Notes under the pieces: model-generated | What the model was told of the DNA's origin: nothing | The model's input: the letters and a program-made list of their open reading frames with translations, nothing else | Databases searched by the model: none | Position numbers and translations under genes: made by a program | DNA from: Emmonsiellopsis sp. PD_33 | Taxonomy: Eukaryota; Ascomycota; Eurotiomycetes; Onygenales; Ajellomycetaceae | Direction of reading: 5' to 3' | NCBI GenBank assembly: GCA_032988165.1 | Contig: JANTQF010000479.1 | Span: 1-21,813, forward strand | DNA: 21,813 nucleotides | Part shown: positions 1 to 9,111 of the stretch, one piece after another | Position numbering within the stretch: the first letter of the stretch is position 1 | Layout: each line of letters begins with the position of its first letter

Positions 1-913
1 TATAATAATATAACTACTAGAATATTATATTTAATTACTAGTAATTTATAGTATTAATTCAATAAAAATTAAAAAACAACATTTCTTTCATTCTGAATTA
101 TTAAAAAAAAAAACTAAACACTAAAAATAAACTAAGCTAACTTGTCCTATCAATCATAGTCAGTAACATCTAGTAACATTGAAATGCATCTGGGACTTAC
201 CATCACCTCTCAGAAGCATCAGGATGTGGTATCATTCAGATTGCAGTTCTTATTCTTCTCAGGATTACAATCAGTAAGCTGCTGGCACATACAGCTCAGA
301 CATCAGCATGACAGCTCTCTGGGAGTAATCAGTAAGTACTGGTAGCAATCCAACTAATAGAGGGAACTGAAACTTACTGGTTATTTTTCCCTTTACTACT
401 CTTATGGTGCTTCAACAGTAAGAACTGGTTCAGAGTGGCCAAATCTTTACTATCATGTTGTGAACTGGAAGCAATCAGTAGCAGTCAGTATCATCCAGAA
501 GGACTGACTTACCAGGAGGTGGAAAAAGTAGGAGGACAAGCAGGAGAGTCAGTACTGAGAATAGGTCTGAAAGATATTAGTAACAATTAGTAGCACCTAG
601 AAAGGATTATATACTCAAATCAATTGATAATAACCCTAGAAAGAATTAGTAACAATTAATAAGAACTGAATGATATTACTTACCCAAGTGAGGGTAACAT
701 AATATCTGCAGGATGTTCATTTTTGCTTCTGAAAGTGATCAGTAATAACCTATAGCAAATAGAATATATTATACATATATCCTAGAATTATTCAAACATC
801 TTAAAAAGTATGCTAATAAAATTAAACCTAAGCTACCACTAACTACCAGCAACACAACTTACTCTGGATTATTCATGGTGCCCTGGGGGCATGGGGTCAG
901 ATAACTATTGAAA

Positions 914-1440
914 GTTAGTTGTTGCTACCAGTAAGGACTGAATGAGTAACTTATGAAGTTAGAGCAGTAAGAGGAGTAGTCATTGAGGTAGCTGGAGATC
1001 TATTGGAAGTTAGTTGTTACTACCAGTAAGGACTGAATGGATAACTTATAAAGTTGGAGCAGTAAGAGGAGTAGTCATCATAATAGGCAGATGTCTATTG
1101 GAAGTTAGTTGTTACTACCAGTAAGGACTGAATGGGTAACTTATGAAGTTAGAGCCAGAGCAGTGAGAGAAGCAGTCATTGAGGTAGCTGAATGTCTATT
1201 AGAAGTTAGTTACTACTACCAGTAAGAACTAGATGGGTAACTTATGAAGTTAGAGCTGAAGTAGCAGGAGGAGTAGTCATCAGAGTAGGCAGATATCTAT
1301 TGGAAGTTAGTTGTTACTACCAGTAAGAACTGGATGGGTAACTTGTGTAGTTAGAGTTAGGGTAGCCAGAGCAGTCATTGTAATTACTGGATGTCTATTG
1401 GAAATTAGTCATTACTATCAGTAATCCCTAGATGAAGACA
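914..1440. repeat. Minisatellite of 95-101 bp units in an A/B higher-order pattern
   Basis: The phrase GAAGTTAGTTGTTACTACC, or a close variant, recurs with its GTTAG (ATTAG in the last copy) at 914, 1009, 1104, 1205, 1306 and 1404, giving spacings of 95, 95, 101, 101 and 98. Each unit continues with CAGTAAGGACTG, a GGGTAACTTATGAAGTTAGAG-like segment and a purine-rich part. The unit ends alternate. Units 1 and 3 carry CATTGAGGTAGCTG (about 981 and 1177). Units 2 and 4 carry a CATCA..(A/G)TAGGCAGAT form (about 1076 and 1278). Unit 5 returns to CATTG, and unit 6 is partial. Confidence 0.85.
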
Positions 1441-2118
1441 CTTACTGTTTCTTTACTAACAGCTCTTCCTCCTTTTTATTACTAGAGTTGATGAATTCTT
1501 CCAATTTACTACTTCTATTAGCAATCAGGGGCTATCACTAACAATCAGATAGGAAAACTTACTATTTTCTGTACCTCAGCTTCTCAACTGCAACAATAAG
1601 GCCTGAAAATTGTGCATCTTTCTACTACCAGTTAGTAATAGCCCCTCCCAATTGCTGCCAGTACATACTTTAATATGCTACTTGTGAATATATTTATAGA
1701 TAGTTGCTGCTTTCCCAGTAAGGTTCTTTCTAGATGCAGCCAGTAAGTATCATGTGCAACTACCAGGAAATAGAAAACTTACAGTGAGTATTTACAGTAG
1801 GAGCACAATGTACTATATTAGGGTAGGTCCTATTTACAGTTAGTTACTACTGAGTACATCCACCTATTTTTAGATGGCATGACTTATGATTATGCTGAAT
1901 AATAGCCACTTTCTCTCTCCATACTTAGAGTATGAGTATATGTTCTTCTTACTAGTTCCCATCAGTAACATCCAGTAACATCCAGTACCACCAATACTTA
2001 CAACTATTTTATTTTAGCCAGTTTCAGTGGAGGTGCAGCAGGGAGTGCAGGGGGGGGGGTGGTATTTAGCTCCATGATTGCTATCAGATGCTTCTAGTAA
2101 GTATGCTGAGTATCAAGG

Positions 2119-2410
2119 GAAAAGAGGTAACCTAAAAGTGAATGGGAGTAACCAGTAGTAATAGGAAAAAGGGTAGCTTGAAAGCAAATGAGAGTAACTA
2201 GTAGTAATAGGAAAAGAGGTAGTTCAAAAGCAAATGAGAGTAATTAGTAGTAATAGGAAAAGAGGTAGTTTGAAAGCAAATAATATCAACTGGTAGGAAA
2301 CATGCAGTCTAGCAACCATAAAGGGATAATTCAAATACAAATAGTATCAACTAATAGGAAACACACAGTCTAGTAACAGAAAAAGAGGTAGCTTGAAAGT
2401 AAATAAGAGC
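2119..2410. repeat. 46-bp minisatellite with longer degenerate units
   Basis: The A-rich GAGGTAG motif recurs at 2124, 2170, 2216 and 2262, so the period is exactly 46 bases. The shared unit is GAGGTAG, then TTGAAAGCAAATGAGAGTAA with variants, then AGTAGTAATAGGAAAA. After 2290 the period lengthens to about 61-62 bases, with related copies near 2323 and 2385. These longer copies include a shared GGAAACA(C/T)(A/G)CAGTCTAG insertion. No coding potential is seen. Confidence 0.85.
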
Positions 2411-2645
2411 AACCAGTAGAGAATGAGGATTAGATTGATTACTTACCAGTATTATTTATAATTAATAGAAAGAAGAAGAAGAAAGGAAGAAGAACTGAGA
2501 GTAAAGATTTATATCTAGAAGCCTATTGCTGCTTATATAACCTTTGCATTTACTTTTATTTCCCAATTGGGAAGTTTTGATGTGTTATTACAGTAAATAG
2601 CTATCTCACACACTCCCTCACAACTGTGGGGTTTGCTCAAAGCTA

Positions 2646-2900
2646 CCCTCCCAGTAATTACTAGTAATTATTAAAATCACATGATCCTTGGCTTTTAATG
2701 CAGCTCATTCCCCATAATGGCTTCCTCCCAGTAATTACTAGTAGTCATTAAAATCACATAATTCTTGACTCTTGGCACAGCCTGTCCCCCCCAACAGCTC
2801 CCTCCCAGTAATTACTGGGAGCCATGGAAATCACATGATTCTTGACTCTTAATGCAGCCTATCCCCCCAAGGGTGCCCTCCCAGTAATTACCAGCAGCAG
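2646..2900. repeat. 77-bp tandem repeat, about 3.3 copies
   Basis: CCAGTAATTAC begins at 2651, 2728, 2805 and 2881, giving spacings of 77, 77 and 76. Each full unit runs CCCTCCCAGTAATTACT, a short variable spacer, AATCACATGATTCTTG (AATCACATAATT in the second copy), CTCTTAATGCAGCC-like sequence and a C-rich tract. The last copy is cut short after CCAGCAGCAG. Differences between copies are mostly C/T and A/G transitions. Confidence 0.85.
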
Positions 2901-2930
2901 GTGGGTGTGTAATACAATACCATACACTAT

Positions 2931-3148
2931 CTCATCAGGTGGCATGTAATTTATTTACATGAGCACTTCCATGGCCTATCAGTTACAACTAATTGAATTT
3001 TGCTGACAAATATCTTACCACTTAATGAGCTAAGTTGGGCAGAGTGTAATAATACTGTGACCACCTGATGAGCAGCCCAACTAATGAACTCCATGGTAAT
3101 TACCAGAACCTATTAATCCTGGCCACCTGATGAGCTCCCACCTGATCA
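2931..3148. repeat. Short dispersed motif CCACCTGATGAG, direct and inverted copies
   Basis: CCACCTGATGAG is present exactly at 3061-3072 and 3123-3134. Its exact reverse complement CTCATCAGGTGG lies at 2931-2942. A copy with two transitions (CCACTTAATGAGC) is at 3018-3030, and a partial copy (CCACCTGATCA) is at 3138-3148. The cluster sits at the right edge of the repeat block, where base composition changes to C-rich. It may mark the terminus of a decayed mobile element, but no target-site duplication was identified. Confidence 0.6.
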
Positions 3149-3190
3149 CCCGACGACCTATGGAACCCAGGTGGGGAGAGAGCTTACCCC

Positions 3191-4293
3191 GGATTCTGGA
3201 GATTGACTAGTATGGCAGTAAAGTAAGCAGACAGGGGCAGCATGGAACAGGACGCAGATACCTCCACCTTGCGCTATCTGCAGTCTGTCTCCATCTCCAT
3301 CCAGAATGCAAGCCAGCAGTGCCATCCAAGCAGCATACATGGACGCAGCAGCAAGTCGCGGTACTTGGCGGTACCCCGGGACATCATGACGTCATGCCCG
3401 GCAGCTCTGGAGGGCAACACCCATCCAACCCAGCTAACCACCCGGCAGCTTCCAACCCGCCCTCGTCTCTGCCGCCGACAAGCCTGTGTTCGTCCCCGAT
3501 GTTCCTGGGCCTGGATTCCCCTCCCCCTCCCCCCAGCCTCTAGTTGAGTCCCGGACCCTCCCATCTCCAACCTCCCCTCCACTCCTCGCCGTTCTACCCC
3601 CCCCCTCCCCCACCAAGAGCTGCCCCCAACCCGCCAAGATTGCATCTCCACAGCTCTCGGGGGGCTAGGTCGGTTTTCTCTTTGTTGACCTCTCCGTTCC
3701 AGCTAGCTTCGCACAGGTTATTCAGTCGTGGTTCGTTTCCTTCGATTGCCCCTCAGCTGCTTCTGAAGCTCCAATATCAATCGAGGAGCCGCTTCATCAA
3801 TCCCTCCCAGACCTACAAGATCTAGCATTAAGCTTCCGGCATCGAGTCTCCGTATCTGCCCACATCGACGACTACGGATAATCATTGCAAGCCATCTCAA
3901 CCAGCTACTGTGCTGCTCCTGTAAGCTCCAACAACAGAGATCGAGCATCAGCCAGCTTCGCCTAGACTAGGACACTGCGCGAGATATTAACGTCGCGTCT
4001 GTCCTAGCTAGCTTGGTTAGTACTGTTACTGTCGAAAGCAAGGGTGTGTGTTTCATTCTTATATATCCATTTGCATTCGTTCGATGCCCCAATATCTCCC
4101 ATTTGGGTGCAATTTACCCCCTCTCGCATGCTCATGGTTCGGCTCTTCTTGATCACCGATCTCTTTACCTGTGTCTTTTCCATGAGGTTGCCAATCAACG
4201 ATTCTACAATGAGACATAAAATACATCCTCTTGTAGAGGAGTGTCGAGATTATTAGCTCACCACATGTGCACCCCCATACTAACCTCTGTAGG
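3191..4293 (+). promoter_or_regulatory. C-rich upstream and leader region of the RING gene, with a probable leader intron
   Basis: 3450-3660 is strongly pyrimidine-rich on the + strand, as is common upstream of fungal genes. Its short proline-rich open frames look compositional, not genic. Directly before the RING start lies a strong 3' splice site: branch sequence TACTAAC at 4278-4284 followed by CTCTGTAG ending at 4292. A matching donor is GTAAGC at 3921-3926, which would give an intron of about 372 bases. Other donors are possible. The ATG at 4267 would lie inside this intron, so I did not use it. An upstream coding exon cannot be excluded. Confidence 0.5.
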
Positions 4294-5350
4294 ATGGATA
4301 TCGAATCTATGAGCCCGGAGTTACGTAATTTCTTCAACCAAAGAGTGAACTATCGCACACATCATCCCAACAGCATACTGCGTGGTGAACTCAGCGCAAT
4401 TCTCGACATCCATCTCCATAGTGACGACTTCACCTGCATCGCTAAAACATCCTCTGGCTCCCGCTGCAAAGCAAAAATCAGCTGGGAACATAGGCACATA
4501 GCTTCAACACTTTTTGATCGAGGCGACAATTTTGTTCCGGAAGTTGATGTCAAAGGACTGATGGCCCTCTTTCCGGAAATCAGCGCTCATTTGCGGTGCC
4601 AGCGGAATCACCAAAGCCAGGCACACAATAACGAACAAAACTGGCTCGCTCGCGTGCTTCGTTATCGCGCTATGCTAGTCCATTACCGACAGCTTCGCCG
4701 GACCCAGCTAGCTGCCCTGAGGGTTGTTCATTTTCAACGGCAGCTCCGAGAACTATCTAACCTATTTCGTAGAAATGGTCGTTTACCCCCCGGGAATCGT
4801 GCTACACAGGGCTCCGTCCTAGATCAGGAGAGTGGGGATGGAAATAGTGATGACAACCGGGGGTCAATGAACAACACCAATCCACCAACGCAAGCTGAGC
4901 TACCACGAGACAATCCGCCACTTCAACGACCTACACAGCCTACACAACAATCGCAACAAACTTCTTCCGCCGGCCACGAGCAAGACAGCGAATATCTTGA
5001 TGACGGTTACAAGACTCCTATTGTCGAGCGTAGAGAGATCGAAGGTGACTGCAAAATCTGCTACTTGCCTTTAATCGATAGCAACGCAAGCGAAGCATAC
5101 AACATATTGGAAGTCGACTGGTGCCGGGAGTCTTGCGGCACCAATTTCCATGGAGAGTGTCTTTTAACGTGGCTGGAAACTTGTGATACGTATAACTTGG
5201 CATTCAGTTGTCCAAATTGGTAAGTAATGTCTGATTTTGCCTTTTTGTAGTTTTCACTGCTGTTACCCCTATTTTTATCCCCATGTATGTAGCCTAAGCC
5301 CCCCTCCAAATTTTAGCATTCTATTCCTTTATAAAGAAACACCGTGTTAA
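4294..5350 (+). CDS. Fungal RING-type zinc-finger protein (putative E3 ubiquitin ligase)
   Basis: Proposed coding join is 4294-5219 plus 5293-5350, 327 aa. Start M1 (MDIESMSPELRNF) follows a probable splice acceptor at 4292. The N-terminal third has C48-x9-C58 in a T-x2-SGSRC context and C102-x3-H106 in LRCQRNHQ, a Cys/His arrangement I associate with fungal zinc-binding modules. A Pro/Gln/Asn-rich linker covers about 190-235. The C-terminal RING has all eight ligands: C253, C256, C277, C281, H286, C289, C306 and C309, in the form CKIC, WCRESCGTNFHGEC and CPNC. The last cysteine exists only after splicing: exon 1 ends in TG at 5219 before GTAAGT. Without splicing the frame stops after CPNW. 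The acceptor is uncertain: AGs at 5250, 5292 and 5316 all restore Cys in the same frame, and I chose 5292 because a 73-base intron is normal. Substrate unknown; E3 activity is inferred from the RING alone. Confidence 0.75.
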
Positions 5351-6068
5351 CAGATGTATAAACCTGAACAGCCGCGCCAAACTCTCGTGATCTGTCATGG
5401 ACTGCTACGAAATAGGATTTAAATATCCCTTGACAGCTTTTCTACCATGTCATAAAGCATCACACGCCGAACCAACCCCCTGGTGGTGCTATTATGGAGC
5501 CTAGATAGCCATTTTCTTTTACCATCCCTACCTCTGTCTTCCGTTCCACGACCTATCTTTCAAATTAGTCCGAGCGCTGCGGTGTTACGGCGTTAAGGAG
5601 CTCCGGAATTATCGGTGTTTCTTTGTCATCGAATCCTCTATCAACTTTTTGCCTGCTGTATCCTCAATTCTTCCCTTCTCTTTACAGCCAGCCGACTCAT
5701 CCCCATGTTCAAACCAGTTCCATTTTCCATGCCATCTATTTCTGTACTTACTTTCTTGCAGCTGGGATTCTTCAACTTTCCCCTTTCTGGTCTTAGAAGT
5801 ACCCGCGTTGGTTGTCGAGACAGGATAGACGTTTGTCTCTTTCCGTTCCATTTCCTTAGCAGTTTACAGATCATCACCATCACGGGGATAGACATACACC
5901 AGCAGAAGCAACAGGCAGCCCTGCATCAGACATACATGTAATGATTGGTTTTTGTTTTGTTTTACACAGATGAAGACAAGACGCGAACATGCAAATACAC
6001 ACATTCATCACTTTCCCACTCCGCTACCTAGTATTCACTACGTATTTCTTACCTCACACCTTTCCTTT

Positions 6069-6104
6069 CTGACTAGACTGACTAGACTAACTCGACTGAC
6101 TAAC
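6069..6104. repeat. GACTA/GACTG pentamer-type microsatellite
   Basis: CTGACTAGACTGACTAGACT followed by AACTCGACTGACTAAC forms an imperfect five-base repeat in an otherwise pyrimidine-rich stretch. Confidence 0.8.
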
Positions 6105-6355
6105 ATACCAACTCAAAAGGCCCACCCACCCACATGCACAAACACACTGCGTTGAATAATACTATATAAATAGGACCCCACAAACCAAGGCAGGCAGGGC
6201 GGGTAACAACCAGCTAATTAGTAATAGCCAGAGTGATTTAAGCCAGTCCAGATCTTCACGAATTTTGCAATGCACAGCTAGTACCTATGTATTTAACTCT
6301 CCTGTGCTGTCTGTCTGTTGGGTTGATTTGCTGCATTGGCGGGAAATTGAAAGCA

Positions 6356-6512
6356 AGGGGGGAGGGGAGGTGGGGTGGGTATATGGGACGGGGAGGGAAG
6401 TTTGGCTTATTTTGGGCTATTTTTATTTCGTTGGTTGGTTTGGTTTGGTTTGGTTTGGTTGGGTTGGGTTTCCCGCGGCGCGGGGAAGTGGAAGGGGAAG
6501 GGGAAGGGGAAG
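6356..6512 (+). repeat. G-rich tract: G-quadruplex candidate, (GGTTT)n and (GGGGAA)n
   Basis: Four or more G runs of three or longer sit close together at 6357-6379 with one- to four-base loops, a classical G-quadruplex pattern on the + strand. It is followed by a GGTTT repeat at about 6431-6470 and a GGGGAA repeat at about 6482-6512. The run of low-complexity motifs suggests slippage-prone DNA. Confidence 0.7.
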
Positions 6513-6671
6513 TGTGGGACGGATAATAAATAACTTTTTGCGTGTACAGCTACTAGGTAACTAGTTAGCCAGCTGGTGTCTAGCTATATAAATGATTAAC
6601 TGTATTGTTTCGGTTGAAGTTACTAGGGAATGGCTAGGGGGGATTGAGGAGGGACTACGAGGGGGTGGGGT

Positions 6672-6752
6672 GAGGATGAGGATGAGGATTTGGATTTTGA
6701 TGAAGCAGTGGCTGATGATGCTGCTGATGCTGATGCTGATGCTGATGCTGAT
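6672..6752. repeat. GAGGAT and GCTGAT hexamer microsatellites
   Basis: (GATGAG)n at about 6672-6690 is followed by (GATGCT)n over 6711-6752. On the opposite strand the second tract reads CAGCAT repeats, which could encode Gln-His repeats. The frame there is closed by a stop on both sides within about 60 codons and has no ATG, so no gene is called. Confidence 0.75.
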
Positions 6753-8556
6753 ACGGTCCGGTACGGTGGGGTGGAGTGTGGTATGGCGTGAGCTGGGGTT
6801 TATATCTCCATAGATAGGTACGTGATAGGTAGATATATGTGTGAATATTTGGATGGGTTAGAGCTATATAACCTCAGTATGGACGGGTTGGGGTTTTTGT
6901 TTTTTATATGGATGATGATCTATGGAACTGATAGTCCTATTCCTATTCCCGCCCCCATCTCATCTCATCTCAGCCGTGGTCGTAGTCATAGTCATAGTTT
7001 ATGACTGAGAGGCGTGAAATGATGGTCACTTTGTTTTGTTTTGGGGGGGTATGGGTATGGGTTGGCCTTAGGGGTTTAAATAAATGGAGGGGTGGAGGGG
7101 GAGAGGGGGATGGATGGATGATCCAAGGGAGTAGAAAGAAAGAAACGGCCATCATCGGCTTGGGAGGCACAAATTACGTATGTTTTATGTATGTTGCCCT
7201 GCGCAAATCCGGAGTTTGAGAGCTGGGTGCGGGGCATTGGAAGAGACCCCTGTCGGGCTTCATTTTCATTGATGTATTATATCGAGGGTGACAGACCAGA
7301 ACACATGCATGTTGGTGGGCTAGTAGGGAGACAAGCAATATTTGAGGAGGCCTGGATGAACGAAAGATAAACAGACTGACTCAACATTGCTTTTCTCGAT
7401 CCCATGGAACTTGAGGGGCGGGGCAGGGCGGGAGGTATGGGGGGGTACCCCATGGTAGAGAACAGCGGGTGAAGAGCGGGATTGTCACACAGGGAGACTG
7501 TAGATATGGATGTATGCCTGCCATATCGTATGTTGCCTAGCTATGTATACAATTCAAGGGTGGGAGGCAAACTTTGAGGGCTTGTGGTGATGATCTCACC
7601 CTGTTGTTGATAAAATCATATGTAGAATGCCTCCAAGGTGATAAGCAATGGCATGATTCTTACTGACATCCTCAAGACCCAGAGCAATCAAGATATCACT
7701 CATATCAGGGAACCTTTTTCCGTAGCGCAGCTGAACCCGAGACCCGAGGTTGGTTGGCCGGAGAAGGGCAGCCCTCTCCAAGGCGAGGCAGGGAGGCGTT
7801 CACATTGTCAAGCCCGTCAAGATAAGATTTCGGGAATGCTGAAACGGTTAAACCTGGATTATTTTTTTTTTTTTTCGTGGCGGCTGTTCTCTATCGAGTT
7901 AGCTTTGGGAGTCCTCATGGGGTGATGGGCCTGTTGGGGGAGGGGATTTATATTTTTTTTTGTGGACATGCCGAAGCTGACGTAGTTAGTTGGCGGTTGG
8001 TTTTTCTTTTTTTCTCGAAGGGTCCTTCAGTGCCGAAAGGCCAAGCTCCGATAACGGCGGTGAATCACCGCGCAGAGGGCAAAAACGTCCTCAGAGCCCA
8101 GACTGAACAAAGGGATAGTTACTGATGCATTCTTCCCATCAAGTAGCAATTCATAGCCTGCTGGAGAGAGTTATCGCTAGGCCGAGGATAGCCATTCTAG
8201 TCGAGCACCACCCAGCACATGCGTCAGATCTACCCGCTAGCAGCAGTGCCATCGGAAGCCAGAGCTGCATGTACCCGGTACACGGCTGCCCATAGACTAG
8301 CTGCGGGGTGGGGAGGTACAGGTACTTCGGCAATCGAGGGTTGGCGGCTCCTAGGACTCCCGACGAGGGAGATGTCGGGTTGGGGAGGGCCAGTGCTGCT
8401 GCTGGAGATGATATCGCTCGCTAGAGGGGGTTAGGCCAGAATATAGATACCCCGGATGTAGCAGAACGATAGAAATAACCCTCGCTCTTCCAATTGCTGG
8501 AGAAACCGGTCTCACTCTCTGTACAATTTCGAGTCTTTTCCGTTCTCTCTCTTCCG

Positions 8557-8982
8557 GTGAGTTCCCCCCAGCTATTTCTGCGCTCTCACAGCCAGCACGT
8601 GAGCCGGGCGAAGATCGGTGAGGCAGGCTGTTGTGCCGCCGGTGACTAATAATAAGCCAGCCAAAGCTTCCAACATCCCACCTCCGTCCTCACCCCATCC
8701 CACAAGCACCCAGGCCCATTGCAAGAGGATCCTGCTCCCCCCAGTTCCTATATCCCCGGCTCTACAGCTTCGTCTCGTTCTGTTTTGTGCCGTGCTTGCA
8801 ATTGACTGGTCTACTTCGCCGTCTCTTCTAGCAGCATCAAGGTACTAGAGCTACCGCCCCCCCACTATTCCCGCTTGCCCGGCTCATCCTCCGCCTCGTC
8901 AGCCTGCCCATAGGAAAATATCTTCTGTCACGCGTCAATTGGATAGTCATCTTTCTGCTAACACTTCATCTGCTGTTTTTAG
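8557..8982 (+). promoter_or_regulatory. Probable intron in the 5' leader of pyc
   Basis: A near-consensus donor GTGAGT starts at 8557. A strong acceptor region ends at 8982, with branch sequence TGCTAAC at 8956-8962 and CTGTTTTTAG. The 426-base interval contains stops in all frames and C-rich sequence, and includes CACGTG at 8596-8601. The exon downstream would be the 5' leader ending at the ATG at 9112. This is inferred from splice signals only; other donors are possible. Confidence 0.45.
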
Positions 8983-9111
8983 GTTCGTTTTTGGCTTCAT
9001 ACCGGGCGTACGCTTGTTGTGCCGCAGATATAAACTAGGGGACGTGCCCCTCTCCCATCTCGCCCATCCTTCCTCCCAACACCTGCCACGACAGCCCATC
9101 CGGCTTTCACA

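Larger units (their letters stand above)
1..3190. repeat. AGTAA-rich, moderately AT-rich repeat block without genes
   Basis: No open frame of useful length is present on either strand. The short word AGTAA and its complement TTACT occur dozens of times, often as CAGTAA, CTAGTAA, CCAGTAATTACT or ACTTAC, at irregular spacing in the first 900 bases and inside ordered minisatellites further on. Local low-complexity patches include a 10-base G run near 2050-2059, a GAA-rich stretch near 2467-2490 and a 14-base palindrome TTCCCAATTGGGAA at 2560-2573. The block ends where the C-rich leader of the RING gene begins. It could be a decayed transposon island or satellite-like intergenic DNA. No reverse transcriptase, transposase or long terminal repeat was recognised. 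Confidence 0.8.
5351..8556. other. Long gene-poor intergenic region with microsatellites and strand-asymmetric tracts
   Basis: No coding region can be supported over about 3.2 kb. The + strand is pyrimidine-rich over about 5500-6130 and then G/T-rich over about 6300-7470. Several short low-complexity tracts lie inside and are listed separately. A T run (about 15 bases) is at 7861-7875. Open frames here (for example 5615-5941 on +, 5895-5641 and 7781-7596 on -) are short and resemble no family I recognise. On the minus strand there are plausible splice signals (a GTAAGTAC near 5740), so an unrecognised transcript or non-coding RNA is possible. The right end should hold the distal promoter of pyc. 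Confidence 0.6.

Noticed and set aside
914..2900. CRISPR-like arrays among the tandem repeats
   Set aside because: Units are contiguous tandem copies, not short identical repeats with unique spacers, and the genome is eukaryotic.
3242..3825. Proline-rich open frames on + and arginine/glycine-rich frames on -
   Set aside because: They follow from C-rich low-complexity leader sequence; no domain, no consistent frame and no splice structure supports them.
4267..4293. ATG at 4267 as the start of the RING gene
   Set aside because: It lies before a TACTAAC branch site and TGTAG acceptor ending at 4292, so it is probably intronic; the ATG at 4294 is better placed.
6672..6813. Gln-His repeat frame on the minus strand across the GCTGAT microsatellite
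   Set aside because: Stops on both sides within about 60 codons, no ATG, and explained by the hexamer repeat.
7596..7781. 61-codon minus-strand frame with a leucine-rich look
   Set aside because: Too short, with no family resemblance and no splice partners identified.
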